Positions 8,942-17,556 of a stretch of DNA of 64,000 nt are shown here, one piece after another. Each line of letters starts with the position of its first letter. Within the stretch, counting starts at the first letter, position 1. A program made the translations under genes and the position numbers. The DNA lies in the NCBI GenBank assembly GCA_012839475.1, contig DUNG01000020.1, forward strand, positions 1-64,000, in the 5' to 3' direction. Source of the stretch: Petrimonas sp. Lineage in GTDB: Bacteria; Bacteroidota; Bacteroidia; Bacteroidales; Dysgonomonadaceae. A model generated the notes under the pieces. The model did not search any database. It saw only the letters and a list, made by a program, of their open reading frames with translations, and was not told the origin of the DNA.

Positions 8942-10486
8942 ATGCTGAAGAAGATTCGCGTCACCCTATCCATACTCCTCTTCACCCTGATCACGCTCTA
9001 CTTTCTTGATTTCAGGGGGTACCTGCCCGAGTGGATTCAATGGCTCACCAAGATACAATTCGTTCCCGCGTTATTGGCCCTGAATGTAGTTGTACTGGTC
9101 GCGTTATTACTTTTAACCCTCCTGTTCGGGAGGGTCTACTGCTCAGCCATCTGTCCGATGGGGATTTATCAAGACACGGTAGCATGGCTGTCTAAACGTG
9201 TAAACAAGAAGAAGCGGTACCATTACAGCAAAGCGAAAAACGGGTTACGGGTAATCGTGTTGGCATCCACCGTGGTGGCCTTTATTTTCGGGTTTACCCT
9301 CCTCGTGGGACTGCTTGACCCCTACGGAGCCTACGGAAGGATGGTCACCCACCTGCTCCGACCCGCTTACCTGGCGGGCAATAACCTGTTGGCATCGATC
9401 TTCACCGCGTTCAACAACTTTACCTTTTACAAGGTTAGCGTCTACATCGTGAGCGTCTCCTCGCTCGTAATCGCCCTGATCACCCTCCTGGGGATCGGCT
9501 ACATGGCTTGGCGAGGTGGCAGAAGCTACTGCAACACCATTTGCCCCGTGGGAACGCTCCTCGGCTTCCTGAGCCGCTACTCCCTTTTTAAAGTCAGGAT
9601 TAACGAGGAAAAATGCAACGCGTGCGGGCTATGTGCCATGAAATGCAAGGCCTCCTGTATCGATGCTAAAAACCGAAAGATTGATTACAGCCGCTGCGTC
9701 ACCTGCTTTAACTGTCTTGAAAGTTGTAAACGCAATGCAATGAAGTATAGACCGAACGTTCCATGGAAGAAAAAGCGTCAACCAAGAATAGTGGAGAATC
9801 AAGAGCCCACCGGTAGTTTGGATGCTTCAAAACGCCGTTTCTTAACTGCCCTGTTAGCCATCTCTATACCCGCGAAAAATCTGATAGCGAAAGTAGGGTC
9901 GGAAAGCCCCCTGTCCAAGCGTGCCTTTAAACGACAAACACCGATTATGCCACCCGGGGTACCGTCTATCGATCACCTGCTTCAGAAATGCATCTCCTGC
10001 CACCTCTGCGTGAGCAAGTGTCCCTCCCGGGTAATTAAACCGGCCCTACTGGAGTACGGGCTTGGAGGAATGATGCAACCCAAGCTCTACTTCGACCGGG
10101 GATTTTGCAACTACGATTGCACGGTGTGTGGGGACGTGTGCCCCACCGGTGCCATCCTACCCCTCACCAAAGAGGAGAAAAACCATAACCAGATGGGACA
10201 GGTGCAGCTAATCTTAGAAAACTGCATCGTCTATCACGATGAAACCAGCTGTGGAGCCTGCTCGGAACACTGCCCCACGCAAGCGGTACGAATGGTACCT
10301 TACAAAGGGGTATTGACCATTCCCGAGATTAACCCGGAAATATGCGTGGGCTGCGGTGGTTGCGAATACGTCTGCCCCGCTATCCCCTTTAAAGCCATCT
10401 ACGTGGAGGGGTTGACGATGCAACGGCGCATCGAGATAGAGCATGATGAGGTCAAAGAGATCCAGATTGACGATTTCGGGTTTTAA
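8942..10486 (+). CDS. Membrane polyferredoxin (NapH/MauN-like 4Fe-4S protein)
   Basis: 514-residue membrane protein with about five N-terminal helices carrying two cytoplasm-facing CxxxCP motifs (CSAICPMG and CNTICPVG), as in NapH-type quinol dehydrogenases. Many ferredoxin cysteine clusters follow, including CNACGLCAMKC, CVTCFNCLESC, CISCHLCVSKC, CTVCGDVC, CGACSEHC and CVGCGGCEYVC. It should pass electrons between the quinone pool and a periplasmic or cytoplasmic partner through several 4Fe-4S centres. The partner is probably the DUF362 protein encoded 12 bp upstream. A linker around residues 270-320 separates two ferredoxin blocks, so the gene resembles a fusion of NapH and NapG-like halves. 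No terminal reductase is encoded nearby. Confidence 0.85.
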   Translation: MLKKIRVTLSILLFTLITLYFLDFRGYLPEWIQWLTKIQFVPALLALNVVVLVALLLLTLLFGRVYCSAICPMGIYQDTVAWLSKRVNKKKRYHYSKAKNGLRVIVLASTVVAFIFGFTLLVGLLDPYGAYGRMVTHLLRPAYLAGNNLLASIFTAFNNFTFYKVSVYIVSVSSLVIALITLLGIGYMAWRGGRSYCNTICPVGTLLGFLSRYSLFKVRINEEKCNACGLCAMKCKASCIDAKNRKIDYSRCVTCFNCLESCKRNAMKYRPNVPWKKKRQPRIVENQEPTGSLDASKRRFLTALLAISIPAKNLIAKVGSESPLSKRAFKRQTPIMPPGVPSIDHLLQKCISCHLCVSKCPSRVIKPALLEYGLGGMMQPKLYFDRGFCNYDCTVCGDVCPTGAILPLTKEEKNHNQMGQVQLILENCIVYHDETSCGACSEHCPTQAVRMVPYKGVLTIPEINPEICVGCGGCEYVCPAIPFKAIYVEGLTMQRRIEIEHDEVKEIQIDDFGF

Positions 10487-10515
10487 ACAAACACTATTAC
10501 ATAAAAAACCATCGT

Positions 10516-11166
10516 GTGAATTACATTGCCAAACGGGTGGAAACGGAGTTGGGCACGATGATTGCCGTAGCCACCGAAAAGGGGATCTGTCTGCTGGATT
10601 TTGCTGACTGCCAACGGTTGAACCACAAGCTCCAATCGCTGGAGGCAGCTTTTAACGTCCCTGTCGCCTTGCACGGTAACCCTCACCTGGATGCACTTGA
10701 AAGGGAACACGGTCAGATAAGGCCCCACGACCCTTCTTGTACCTCTCACTTGGAAGCGCTTGAAGGGCAACCTGGCTGCACAACAACCCACAACGCTTCT
10801 TGTAACCTCCATTTGGATACGCTTGAAAAACAGTTGGCGGAGTATTTCAAGGGGGAACGAAGGGAGTTTGACATCCCCCTGGACCTAATCGGTACGGAGT
10901 TTCAAAAAACGGTGTGGTTAAGCCTGCAACAGGTACCTTACGGGCATACTATCAGTTACGGGGAGCAGGCCAAACTAATCGGGAGACCAACTGCCGTCCG
11001 GGCCGTAGCCAACGCCAACAGGCAAAACAGGGTGGCCATTATCCTCCCCTGCCACCGCGTAATCGGCTCCGATGGCACCCTTACCGGCTATGGGGGCGGT
11101 ATATGGAGGAAGGAAAAGCTATTGGAAATTGAAAAGCGGCACCTTTGTCCATTGATGGGTGGTTAG
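10516..11166 (+). CDS. ogt: Methylated-DNA-[protein]-cysteine S-methyltransferase (Ogt-type) with repeat insert
   Basis: Suicide DNA-repair enzyme that takes the methyl group from O6-methylguanine onto the active cysteine in the PCHRVIG motif. The C-terminal catalytic part is standard (FQKTVWLSLQQVPYGHTISY, then PCHRV, then GYGGGIWRKEKLLEIE). The start is a GTG at 10516. The N-terminal domain is enlarged: where the family goes directly into the LEKQLAEYFKGER helix, two extra 21-residue units are inserted (residues 57-98), each beginning HL(D/E)ALE. The product is therefore 216 residues, longer than the usual 160-180. The insert is in frame and the active site is intact, so the enzyme is probably functional. 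The gene stands alone and converges with the next one. Confidence 0.9.
   Translation: MNYIAKRVETELGTMIAVATEKGICLLDFADCQRLNHKLQSLEAAFNVPVALHGNPHLDALEREHGQIRPHDPSCTSHLEALEGQPGCTTTHNASCNLHLDTLEKQLAEYFKGERREFDIPLDLIGTEFQKTVWLSLQQVPYGHTISYGEQAKLIGRPTAVRAVANANRQNRVAIILPCHRVIGSDGTLTGYGGGIWRKEKLLEIEKRHLCPLMGG
10684..10830 (+). repeat. Tandem 63-bp coding repeat inside ogt
   Basis: Two 63-bp units (10684-10746 and 10747-10809) and the start of a third (10810 onward) each begin with codons for HLxxLE and, in the complete units, end near the motif HxxSC. The period is exactly 21 codons, so frame is kept. DNA copies have diverged clearly, which indicates an old duplication. Confidence 0.75.
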
Positions 11167-11207
11167 TCTACTTTTTGACAGGCATTATTGAAGCCTGCAC
11201 TATAAAT

Positions 11208-11230
11208 CCCGCTTCTTGGGGTGCCCAAAC
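11208..11230 (-). repeat. Second copy of the 3' end of the downstream minus-strand gene
   Basis: This 23-bp segment matches 11273-11295, the last codons of the exported-protein gene, with three mismatches. Read on the minus strand it encodes FGHPKKRDL followed by a stop, against FGYPKKREL and stop in the gene. It lies 65 bp beyond the gene's own copy, in the gap between convergent genes. Confidence 0.7.
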
Positions 11231-11264
11231 TCTTCCTGTAACTACCTAAATTTTTACTATCAAA

Positions 11265-12515
11265 CTACAATTCTCGCTTCTTGGGGTACCCGAACCCGCC
11301 TACGGTAAGCGTGATGGTATGCATGTTACCCCTCTGCAACTGATGACGTTCACCTAAATTGGGGATGTAGTAGGTATACCGCAGCCCCACGTATCCACCC
11401 CCGTAACGGGAAAGGTCTATCTCCCTGTTCCAGGCGTTCACTTTGATATCCAGGCCGACAAGGTAATTGAACGACGACAGTTCTTTGAACTCTTTCAACT
11501 CTGGGAACTCATCCTTCACCTGCTCGAACGAGGGACCTATCCCCATCCCACCGATGCCCGCGACAGGGGAGACCAACACGCGCCTGCTTTGGATTACCGG
11601 GTAGTGAAACGCGAGGTCTGCCCCTATCACGTACCCGTTCACATCCTTTGGCCACGTTATATCCCGACGGGTAATCTCCTGCAACGTCTTAGTACCGGAA
11701 AAATTGATCCGCGTAGAGGCGGTGAACTTCTTGTAGGAGATATCGAACGCGAATCCGCCGATCACACAGTTGGTGAAGTGGTTGCTCAATCCACCGGTAA
11801 ACTGGTTGTAGCCAAGGAAGAATTCACTCCCCATCCCCCAGTCCGAAGGACGAAAGCGGTACCGAATGTACCGCCGCGTATAATTTTCGTAGCGGCTACC
11901 CGGGTAGTTATCCAGGAAAGCGGTTGCCTTCGCGTTCATCTCCTCCATCTCTTTTTCGTCATCTACCCTATCCGGTGTGAACAAGAGCGCGTAAAGCAAC
12001 AATTTAAGGAACTCCTTTTCCTCCGCGTTCAACCCCGCGTTATCGACGATCACCGTAAGCGGGATATAGGCTTCCGCCGATTTCCTGCCCAACTCCTCCG
12101 AGAGACGATCGCTCTGCACGATCATACCCAGCATGGGGGTCACGTCAAACCGCTCCGGCACATTCCAGTAGACACCTTGTCTCCATTCGGCACCGGAAGC
12201 GTAATCTTCCGCCTCATGGAGCAGCTCCGCAAAATCTTCGGTCCAGTAGCAGAGCAGCCAGTACTCGGCCGGTACAAAGACCCGGTAAGGGTTGAACATC
12301 TCACCGGCAAGGTAATCCTTGGCCTCCTTCACGGCGACTAAATCACCTTTCTTAAGGTTCTCCACGATAAGCGAGCGCCCCTTGGAAATTATCTCGAGGT
12401 CACTGGGCTGCATGCTTAATATCCGCGACCGGATAGAGTCGTTCTGCTGGGCGGTGGCAAAAAATACCAGCAACCACCCGCAAAGCAGGAGGGCGTAAAA
12501 TTTGGATCTTTTCAT
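11265..12515 (-). CDS. Exported protein of unknown function with a beta-rich C-terminal half
   Basis: 416-residue product starting with a Sec signal peptide (MKRSKFYALLLCGWLLVFFATAQ). The ATG at 12515 is used because the longer frame to 12587 would translate a strong hairpin upstream. The N-terminal half is helical, with features such as EYWLLCYWTEDF and FLDNYPGSRYE. The C-terminal half (from about residue 230) has alternating glycine/aromatic strands such as SEFFLGYNQFTGG and ends GGFGYPKKREL. This looks like a small outer-membrane barrel or barrel-like domain. I do not recognise the family. It is downstream of the GH109 gene but separated by the hairpin, so it may be a separate unit. Confidence 0.7.
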   Translation of the reverse strand: MKRSKFYALLLCGWLLVFFATAQQNDSIRSRILSMQPSDLEIISKGRSLIVENLKKGDLVAVKEAKDYLAGEMFNPYRVFVPAEYWLLCYWTEDFAELLHEAEDYASGAEWRQGVYWNVPERFDVTPMLGMIVQSDRLSEELGRKSAEAYIPLTVIVDNAGLNAEEKEFLKLLLYALLFTPDRVDDEKEMEEMNAKATAFLDNYPGSRYENYTRRYIRYRFRPSDWGMGSEFFLGYNQFTGGLSNHFTNCVIGGFAFDISYKKFTASTRINFSGTKTLQEITRRDITWPKDVNGYVIGADLAFHYPVIQSRRVLVSPVAGIGGMGIGPSFEQVKDEFPELKEFKELSSFNYLVGLDIKVNAWNREIDLSRYGGGYVGLRYTYYIPNLGERHQLQRGNMHTITLTVGGFGYPKKREL

Positions 12516-12538
12516 TGAAAAGCAATTATGAATGAACA

Positions 12539-12580
12539 ACGACCGGGCGTTTGCGAAGTGATGCAAACGCTCACGGTCGT
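12539..12580 (-). terminator. Strong interrupted hairpin between GH109-type gene and exported-protein gene
   Basis: Outer arms 12539-12545 and 12574-12580 (7 bp) and inner arms 12547-12554 and 12563-12570 (8 bp, GCGTTTGC/GCAAACGC) form a hairpin with an 8-base loop. On the minus strand it follows the GH109-type gene and precedes the exported-protein gene. Only a modest T-rich stretch follows, so it may be a terminator, an attenuator or an mRNA-stability element. Confidence 0.5.
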
Positions 12581-12624
12581 CTGACATACTTTTTTAAGGT
12601 ACTCGCTAATCTCTAAGGTACAGA

Positions 12625-14037
12625 CTAGTCCACGAACGCGTGTTTGAACCCTTGCACCTCGTTCCAGTGTCCCCGCGTGAAATCGGGTACCTCAACAGAT
12701 GCGCTGTTATTCTCGATGGAGATGCGGCTTAACTCGGCCAGCGAGCACCACTCTGCCAAGTCGTAAACATCCATATCGAGCGGCAGCCCATTTTGCAAAC
12801 AGTAGACCAACCGGTAGTCCATGATAAAGTCCATCCCGCCGTGGCCTCCCACCTCTTTCGCTTTCTCCTCCAACTCACGATGTATGCGGTGTTTATACTT
12901 GTCCATTAGCGCGCTTCTCAGCTCTTCTGAAACGAAACTGTGTGCATTCAAATTCTCCAGATCGGGTGCAACATCCTCGCCCAGCATCTCACCTTGCAGC
13001 GCGTAGCCTGAAGTGGGATACTTATTGGCAAACCCTTTCGTGCCGCTCAGTTGATACATGCGGCTATAGGGACGCGGTGAAGAGACATCGTGTTGGATAT
13101 GCATGGTCCTGCCCTTCTCCGTGCGGATCATGGTCATGGTATGCTGCCCATTCGCGAACATATACGCGCTATCGGCATCCACGCCCCTCTTCTCAATCAG
13201 GTACTGAGGAATGTTTACCGGCTTGGTGTCCATCGCCACCAACGTGTTCATTTTGTCGCCACGGTGGATGTTCAGGGCTTGTGCTGCCGGGCCCATGCCG
13301 TGCGTGGCGTAAACGTCACCGCGGAACTCCTTGTTGTACTGCATGCGCCAGTCGCTCTCGTAGTACTCCCAGAAGTCCGACAGGTCGTGAATATAGGCAC
13401 CCTCCGCATGCAGCACCTCACCAAAGAGGCCCTGCTGCGCCATGTTCAACGTGGTCAACTCGAAGTAGTCATAGACGCAGTTCTCGAGCATCATCGCATG
13501 CTTCCGGGTTCGTTCGGCCGTGTTCACGATATCCCAAATCTCATCGAGGGTCATCGCCGCCGGCACCTCGCAGGCCACGTGCTTCCCCTGCTCCATCGCG
13601 TAGACCATCATATCGGCATGCCGCTTCCAGTCAGTTACCACGTAGACCAGGTCAATATCATCGCGCTCGCAGAGCTCTTTCCACGCCTCTTCACTTCCAC
13701 TATACTCTGCCGCCCTCGGCAACCCGGCGTTATCGAGGATCACCTGCGTTTTTTCAACCCTATCGGCATATAAGTCGCACAGCGCCACGATCTCCACCCC
13801 GGGGATATGGGTAAACCGGCTCACGGCACCTGGGCCACGCATACCCAGCCCGATAAAACCGACCCGTACGGTCTCTATTTTCGGGACGGTTAACCCCACC
13901 ACATGTTGCTGTCCCGCCGGACGAACAGGAACCTCCGTCCGAATGGTATAATCACCATTACCCGTTTTGCCACCCCCTTGGGTACATGCTGCCACGAAAA
14001 CCAGCAGCAATAAAATGAAAGAATAAATTTTTCTCAT
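12625..14037 (-). CDS. GH109-type Gfo/Idh/MocA-fold glycosidase, lipoprotein
   Basis: NAD-dependent enzyme of the Gfo/Idh/MocA fold closely resembling Bacteroides family GH109 proteins (alpha-N-acetylgalactosaminidases that use a bound NAD in an oxidation-elimination mechanism). The Rossmann motif VGFIGLGMRGPG is near residue 60. The stretches LENCVYDYFE, GAYIHDLSDFWEYY and RGDVYATHGMGP are characteristic of that group. A lipoprotein signal is present (lipobox FVAAC), placing it at a membrane. I chose the ATG at 14037, which gives a clean MRKIYSF signal; an ATG three codons upstream (14046) is equally possible. CAAATATA at 14068-14075 reads TATATTTG on the minus strand and is a candidate -7 box. 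Substrate is inferred from family. Confidence 0.85.
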   Translation of the reverse strand: MRKIYSFILLLLVFVAACTQGGGKTGNGDYTIRTEVPVRPAGQQHVVGLTVPKIETVRVGFIGLGMRGPGAVSRFTHIPGVEIVALCDLYADRVEKTQVILDNAGLPRAAEYSGSEEAWKELCERDDIDLVYVVTDWKRHADMMVYAMEQGKHVACEVPAAMTLDEIWDIVNTAERTRKHAMMLENCVYDYFELTTLNMAQQGLFGEVLHAEGAYIHDLSDFWEYYESDWRMQYNKEFRGDVYATHGMGPAAQALNIHRGDKMNTLVAMDTKPVNIPQYLIEKRGVDADSAYMFANGQHTMTMIRTEKGRTMHIQHDVSSPRPYSRMYQLSGTKGFANKYPTSGYALQGEMLGEDVAPDLENLNAHSFVSEELRSALMDKYKHRIHRELEEKAKEVGGHGGMDFIMDYRLVYCLQNGLPLDMDVYDLAEWCSLAELSRISIENNSASVEVPDFTRGHWNEVQGFKHAFVD

Positions 14038-14317
14038 ATCGAACATTATTTATTGCAATTTATTTTGCAAATATACTCGTTTTTTCCCGTCATCGGATTA
14101 CATTTTCCCTCTTTTATCGCCTATCTTGTTGATAGGTGTTCATCAAACCAGCTTACGGCACTTGCGACAGGCATTTTTTCATTTACTTTTATTTCAGTGA
14201 ATGTTTGTCGTGTGTTACATATACACCCAAGGATACAGAATAGCAGCATCCTTTTAAAAGAATAGTCTGCTTTCTTGTCTATTAGCAAGTTGTTTGACTA
14301 ACATGAAAGGAACAGTA

Positions 14318-14700
14318 ATGAAAACGAATTTCATTCTCTATCTACTTTTATTAGCTTTTTTAGAGCTGCCTTCCTGCGAATCGAGGGGAGAAGTGAACAA
14401 ACTTACCATTACGTTAAATGGCATCGTAAAACAGGAAGTCCCGGTTACGATAGATGTAAGCAAGTATGTCGATCACATTGAGAAGCAAGACCCTTCCAGG
14501 AAAATCGATCCCCGGTTACCTTCAACATAGATTTTGGGATTCTATTTAACGGTAAAATGCAACTTTCCTCGCCCAACATCATCAGCGGGGATGCCAACTT
14601 CCTGCTAGATTACAGCGGGAACAAGACCCTTTCGGACCTGGTCTATTACAGCCAAATCTTGCCAGTCCTAAACATTGGTGTTAACGTTAGGATCAATTGA
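14318..14700 (+). pseudogene. Broken lipoprotein / outer-membrane protein gene
   Basis: A frame starting with a lipoprotein signal (MKTNFILYLLLLAFLELPSC) continues through KLTITLNGIVKQEVPVTIDV and stops at 14528-14530. A second frame (offset +2, from about 14491 to the TGA at 14698-14700) continues with PVTFNIDFGILFNGKM and ends in VLNIGVNVRIN, resembling the last strands of an exported beta-rich protein. The two pieces together read as one gene broken by a frameshift, perhaps with an internal deletion, since the whole is only about 125 codons. The parent family is not recognised. It could be a sequencing indel. Confidence 0.55.
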
Positions 14701-14724
14701 TGGACTCGATAAAGTGATCCTGTT

Positions 14725-16032
14725 TTATTCAAAATAGGTTTTCGCGTTTTCGTTTTGAAGACGTGTTTCAATCCAACTCGAAATTTTATTCCTATCTGTT
14801 CTATTAATAGCCCTGCTTGACTTGAAAATCACCATAGGGAGAAGTTCAGACTTAGTGGTATCTTCATACAAAATGGTCTCGGAGTATGAACAGGCGGTAA
14901 TTTGCGGGTACAGTTCACGGATCTCTTTCAAAAGGTACTCGCCTTTCGTGGGAATATTCAGCACACTATCAAGCTGACTTTTTGCCACTTGCAAACCGGC
15001 CGTCGTTGCGTTCAGCTTGTTTTCCAACTCCTGCGCCTCGGTACGGTAGCGGCTGGTACTCTGCCTTAAAATCTCCGCATCAGCCCCGCTAATGACACCA
15101 ATCTTTGTGGTATCAAGCTGGAAAACCAAAGCGGTTTCTTTCACCTTCGCCATATCCTCATCCGAAAGCCCATATCCTGAATAGACCAGGTCAATAGATC
15201 GATGATTTACATCCACATTGCTTTCCAGTAGATAGGCATTTTTTAACACCGAAATATTTTGAATATAACGGTTAGCGGCTTCGTTAAAATTCTCCTGCTG
15301 TACCAAGTTATACCCCAAAATAATGCTGGGAACAGTGGTAATCAGCAAAACTGCTGATATGATGCGGTTCACCCCCTTGCGTTTTTGCGGATCAACCACG
15401 CTGCGGATAGGAAACTTTAAAACCTGACAGACCAATAACGCAGCTACGGCTATAAAAACCGTGTTAATGGTAAAGAGGTATAATGCCCCGAAAACAAAGT
15501 TAAACTGAAGCGTAGCCAACCCGTATCCTGCAGTACAAATGGGTGGCATAAGCGCCGTAGCGATAGCAACGCCCGGTATAACGTTCCCCTTCAACTTACT
15601 ACTGATAGCTAATATTCCCGCTAACCCTCCGAAAAAGGCGATTAGTACATCGTAAATGGTAGGGCTAGTCCGCGCCAACAATTCGGAATGGGCTGTACTC
15701 ACAGGGGTTATGAAGAAATAGAGTGCCGATGTGATCAAACTGACCCCAACAGCAAAAGTGAAATTTTTGACAGCCCGCCTAAACAACGGCATATCATACG
15801 TGGCAATACCGTACCCCATACCGTTAATAGGGCCCATCAAGGGCGAAATAAGCATGGCACCGATAATAACCGCGGTGGAATTCATGTTCAATCCCACTGA
15901 GGCGACCAAGATAGCACACATTAAAATCCATAGATTGGTGCCTTTAAACTCAATTCCTTTTTCTATCTCTGCATGAATGGAGTCAAAACTCTCCATCTCT
16001 TGCCTCAAATCAAAATAGTGTAGAAACTTCAT
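14725..16032 (-). CDS. DUF389 (TIGR00341-type) membrane protein
   Basis: 435-residue integral membrane protein of the DUF389 family. About six hydrophobic helices occupy residues 30-240, with the conserved segment STAVIIGAMLISPLMGPI near residue 53 and GGLAGILAISSKLKGNVIPGVAIA near 140. A soluble C-terminal half includes a coiled-coil-like stretch (about 315-355). Function is unknown for the family; a transport role is commonly assumed. It sits upstream of nothing obvious and is separated from nhaA by 118 bp. Both are on the minus strand and could be co-transcribed, which would tie it loosely to ion homeostasis. Confidence 0.85.
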   Translation of the reverse strand: MKFLHYFDLRQEMESFDSIHAEIEKGIEFKGTNLWILMCAILVASVGLNMNSTAVIIGAMLISPLMGPINGMGYGIATYDMPLFRRAVKNFTFAVGVSLITSALYFFITPVSTAHSELLARTSPTIYDVLIAFFGGLAGILAISSKLKGNVIPGVAIATALMPPICTAGYGLATLQFNFVFGALYLFTINTVFIAVAALLVCQVLKFPIRSVVDPQKRKGVNRIISAVLLITTVPSIILGYNLVQQENFNEAANRYIQNISVLKNAYLLESNVDVNHRSIDLVYSGYGLSDEDMAKVKETALVFQLDTTKIGVISGADAEILRQSTSRYRTEAQELENKLNATTAGLQVAKSQLDSVLNIPTKGEYLLKEIRELYPQITACSYSETILYEDTTKSELLPMVIFKSSRAINRTDRNKISSWIETRLQNENAKTYFE

Positions 16033-16150
16033 TATTTTAAAAAATCAATATTGAAACAGAATAGCAAAAGAAGCTGGAAAAACTGTTATCATAGAATTAG
16101 TATATTATTGTCTACATATCTCAGATGAAAAGCAGCAAGCCCTAGACATA

Positions 16151-17485
16151 CTATAATTTTAAAGCACTCCTGTTTACAAACCTCAAGAAAAAATACCCTA
16201 TTATTCCCCCAAGAATTGACGCTGAGAAAATCCCGATTTTAGCCTGGGTAATATATATTTCGCTGGTAAAGGCAAGAGATGTAATAAAGATGGACATAGT
16301 AAATCCTATGGATGCCAAAAATGATGTTCCTATCAGATTTTTAAGGTTCATTCCTGACGGGTAGGCAGCTATTTTTAACTTAACCAACAAGTAGGTAAAG
16401 CCAACGATGCCTATCACCTTACCTATCAACAGTCCAAGGCCAACACCAAGAAGCACGTTACTACTAAAAAGTTCCTGCACATCTATAGACAAAGATACTC
16501 CCGCGTTGGCCAAAGCAAAAACAGGCAACACGAAGAATGTCACAAACGGTTGTATCGCGTATTCCAACCGTTGGAGCGGTGGAATTGCACTGTTTGTATC
16601 TTTTTTTACCGTTTCTAAAACATCTAATTGCTCGGTGGACAATGTAGGGCCTTCCTTCGGTGCAATGGTACTAAACTTATTTATAGATTGCTTAACACGT
16701 TCGATATAAATGTTTTCTTTGATACCTACATCTGCCGGAATGGTGAAAGCAGCCAACACGGCTGCAATAGTAGCATTCACCCCTGATAACAGAAATGCCA
16801 CCCATGCGCCGCCGATACCCAAAATGGCATAAAACCATATATTGCGTATGCCCATTTTATTCCCCAAGATCATTAGCACCACAAAACCCAATCCTATCAA
16901 CAGATTTTGAACGACAATATCGGAAGAGTAGAATAAAGCAATCACCAATACGGCACCCAAATCATCTATTATAGCCAGTGCCATAAGAAAAACCTTCAAT
17001 GAAGGTGGTACTCGCTTGCCCAACAAATGCATAACGGCTAGTGCGAAAGCTATATCCGTGGCCATTGGTATGCCCCATCCAGCACTGGCTTCTCCTGTTG
17101 GATTTAAAGAAAAATAGATGAGTGCCGGAACCAACATTCCCCCGATAGCTGCACCGATGGGCAAAAGGGCTTTTTTAGGGTTAGCAAGTTCGCCCGCAAC
17201 AAACTCTCGCTTCAGTTCTAAACCAACCACAAAAAAGAACATAGCCATCAGGCCATCGTTTACCCAAAGTTGTAAATTATACTTTAGGAAAGAAATATCA
17301 TTAAATTGAAATCCGACTTCATTGTGAAGGAGTTGAAAATAGTTATCCGACCATGACGAATTAGCAAGGATGAGTGCTAAAACCACGCTAAGTCCAAGTA
17401 CAATTCCACCGGAATGCTCATGTTTCTTGAATCTTTGTAATGGGCGAGTTAAAACATCTATCGGTTTTTTCACCTTTTCTTTCAT
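16151..17485 (-). CDS. nhaA: Na+/H+ antiporter NhaA
   Basis: Inner-membrane antiporter that exchanges cytoplasmic Na+ for external H+, giving sodium and alkaline tolerance. The product (444 residues) has about 12 helices. It shows the family signatures NDGLMAMFFFVVGLELKREF, GWGIPMATDIAFALAVM (with the TDIAFA crossing motif) and ALAIIDDLGAVLVIALFY, which contains the two ion-binding aspartates. The ATG at 17485 was chosen; a TTG at 17509 would add eight unlikely residues. It has a longer loop around residues 260-300 than E. coli NhaA, as is usual in Bacteroidetes. Downstream on the same strand lies the DUF389 gene. Confidence 0.93.
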   Translation of the reverse strand: MKEKVKKPIDVLTRPLQRFKKHEHSGGIVLGLSVVLALILANSSWSDNYFQLLHNEVGFQFNDISFLKYNLQLWVNDGLMAMFFFVVGLELKREFVAGELANPKKALLPIGAAIGGMLVPALIYFSLNPTGEASAGWGIPMATDIAFALAVMHLLGKRVPPSLKVFLMALAIIDDLGAVLVIALFYSSDIVVQNLLIGLGFVVLMILGNKMGIRNIWFYAILGIGGAWVAFLLSGVNATIAAVLAAFTIPADVGIKENIYIERVKQSINKFSTIAPKEGPTLSTEQLDVLETVKKDTNSAIPPLQRLEYAIQPFVTFFVLPVFALANAGVSLSIDVQELFSSNVLLGVGLGLLIGKVIGIVGFTYLLVKLKIAAYPSGMNLKNLIGTSFLASIGFTMSIFITSLAFTSEIYITQAKIGIFSASILGGIIGYFFLRFVNRSALKL

Positions 17486-17556
17486 AACTGTTTTTCTTAT
17501 TGTTAACAATACACATTAAATACAACACACTGATAATCAATCCAAACAACCTCATT

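Noticed and set aside
11179-11197. CAGGC/GCCTG hairpin considered as terminator of ogt
   Set aside because: Only a 5-bp stem with a 9-base loop and no T run on either strand; too weak to call.
11589-12341. 250-codon frame on the plus strand opposite the exported-protein gene
   Set aside because: No start context or domain; the minus-strand frame has a clear signal peptide and matching end repeats.
12942-13814. 290-codon frame opposite the GH109-type gene
   Set aside because: Rich in Ser, Arg and Cys as expected for antisense of this coding strand; the GH109-type match is unambiguous.
14053-14265. 70-codon frame in the gap before the broken lipoprotein gene
   Set aside because: No ribosome-binding site, no family resemblance, and it covers a probable promoter region.
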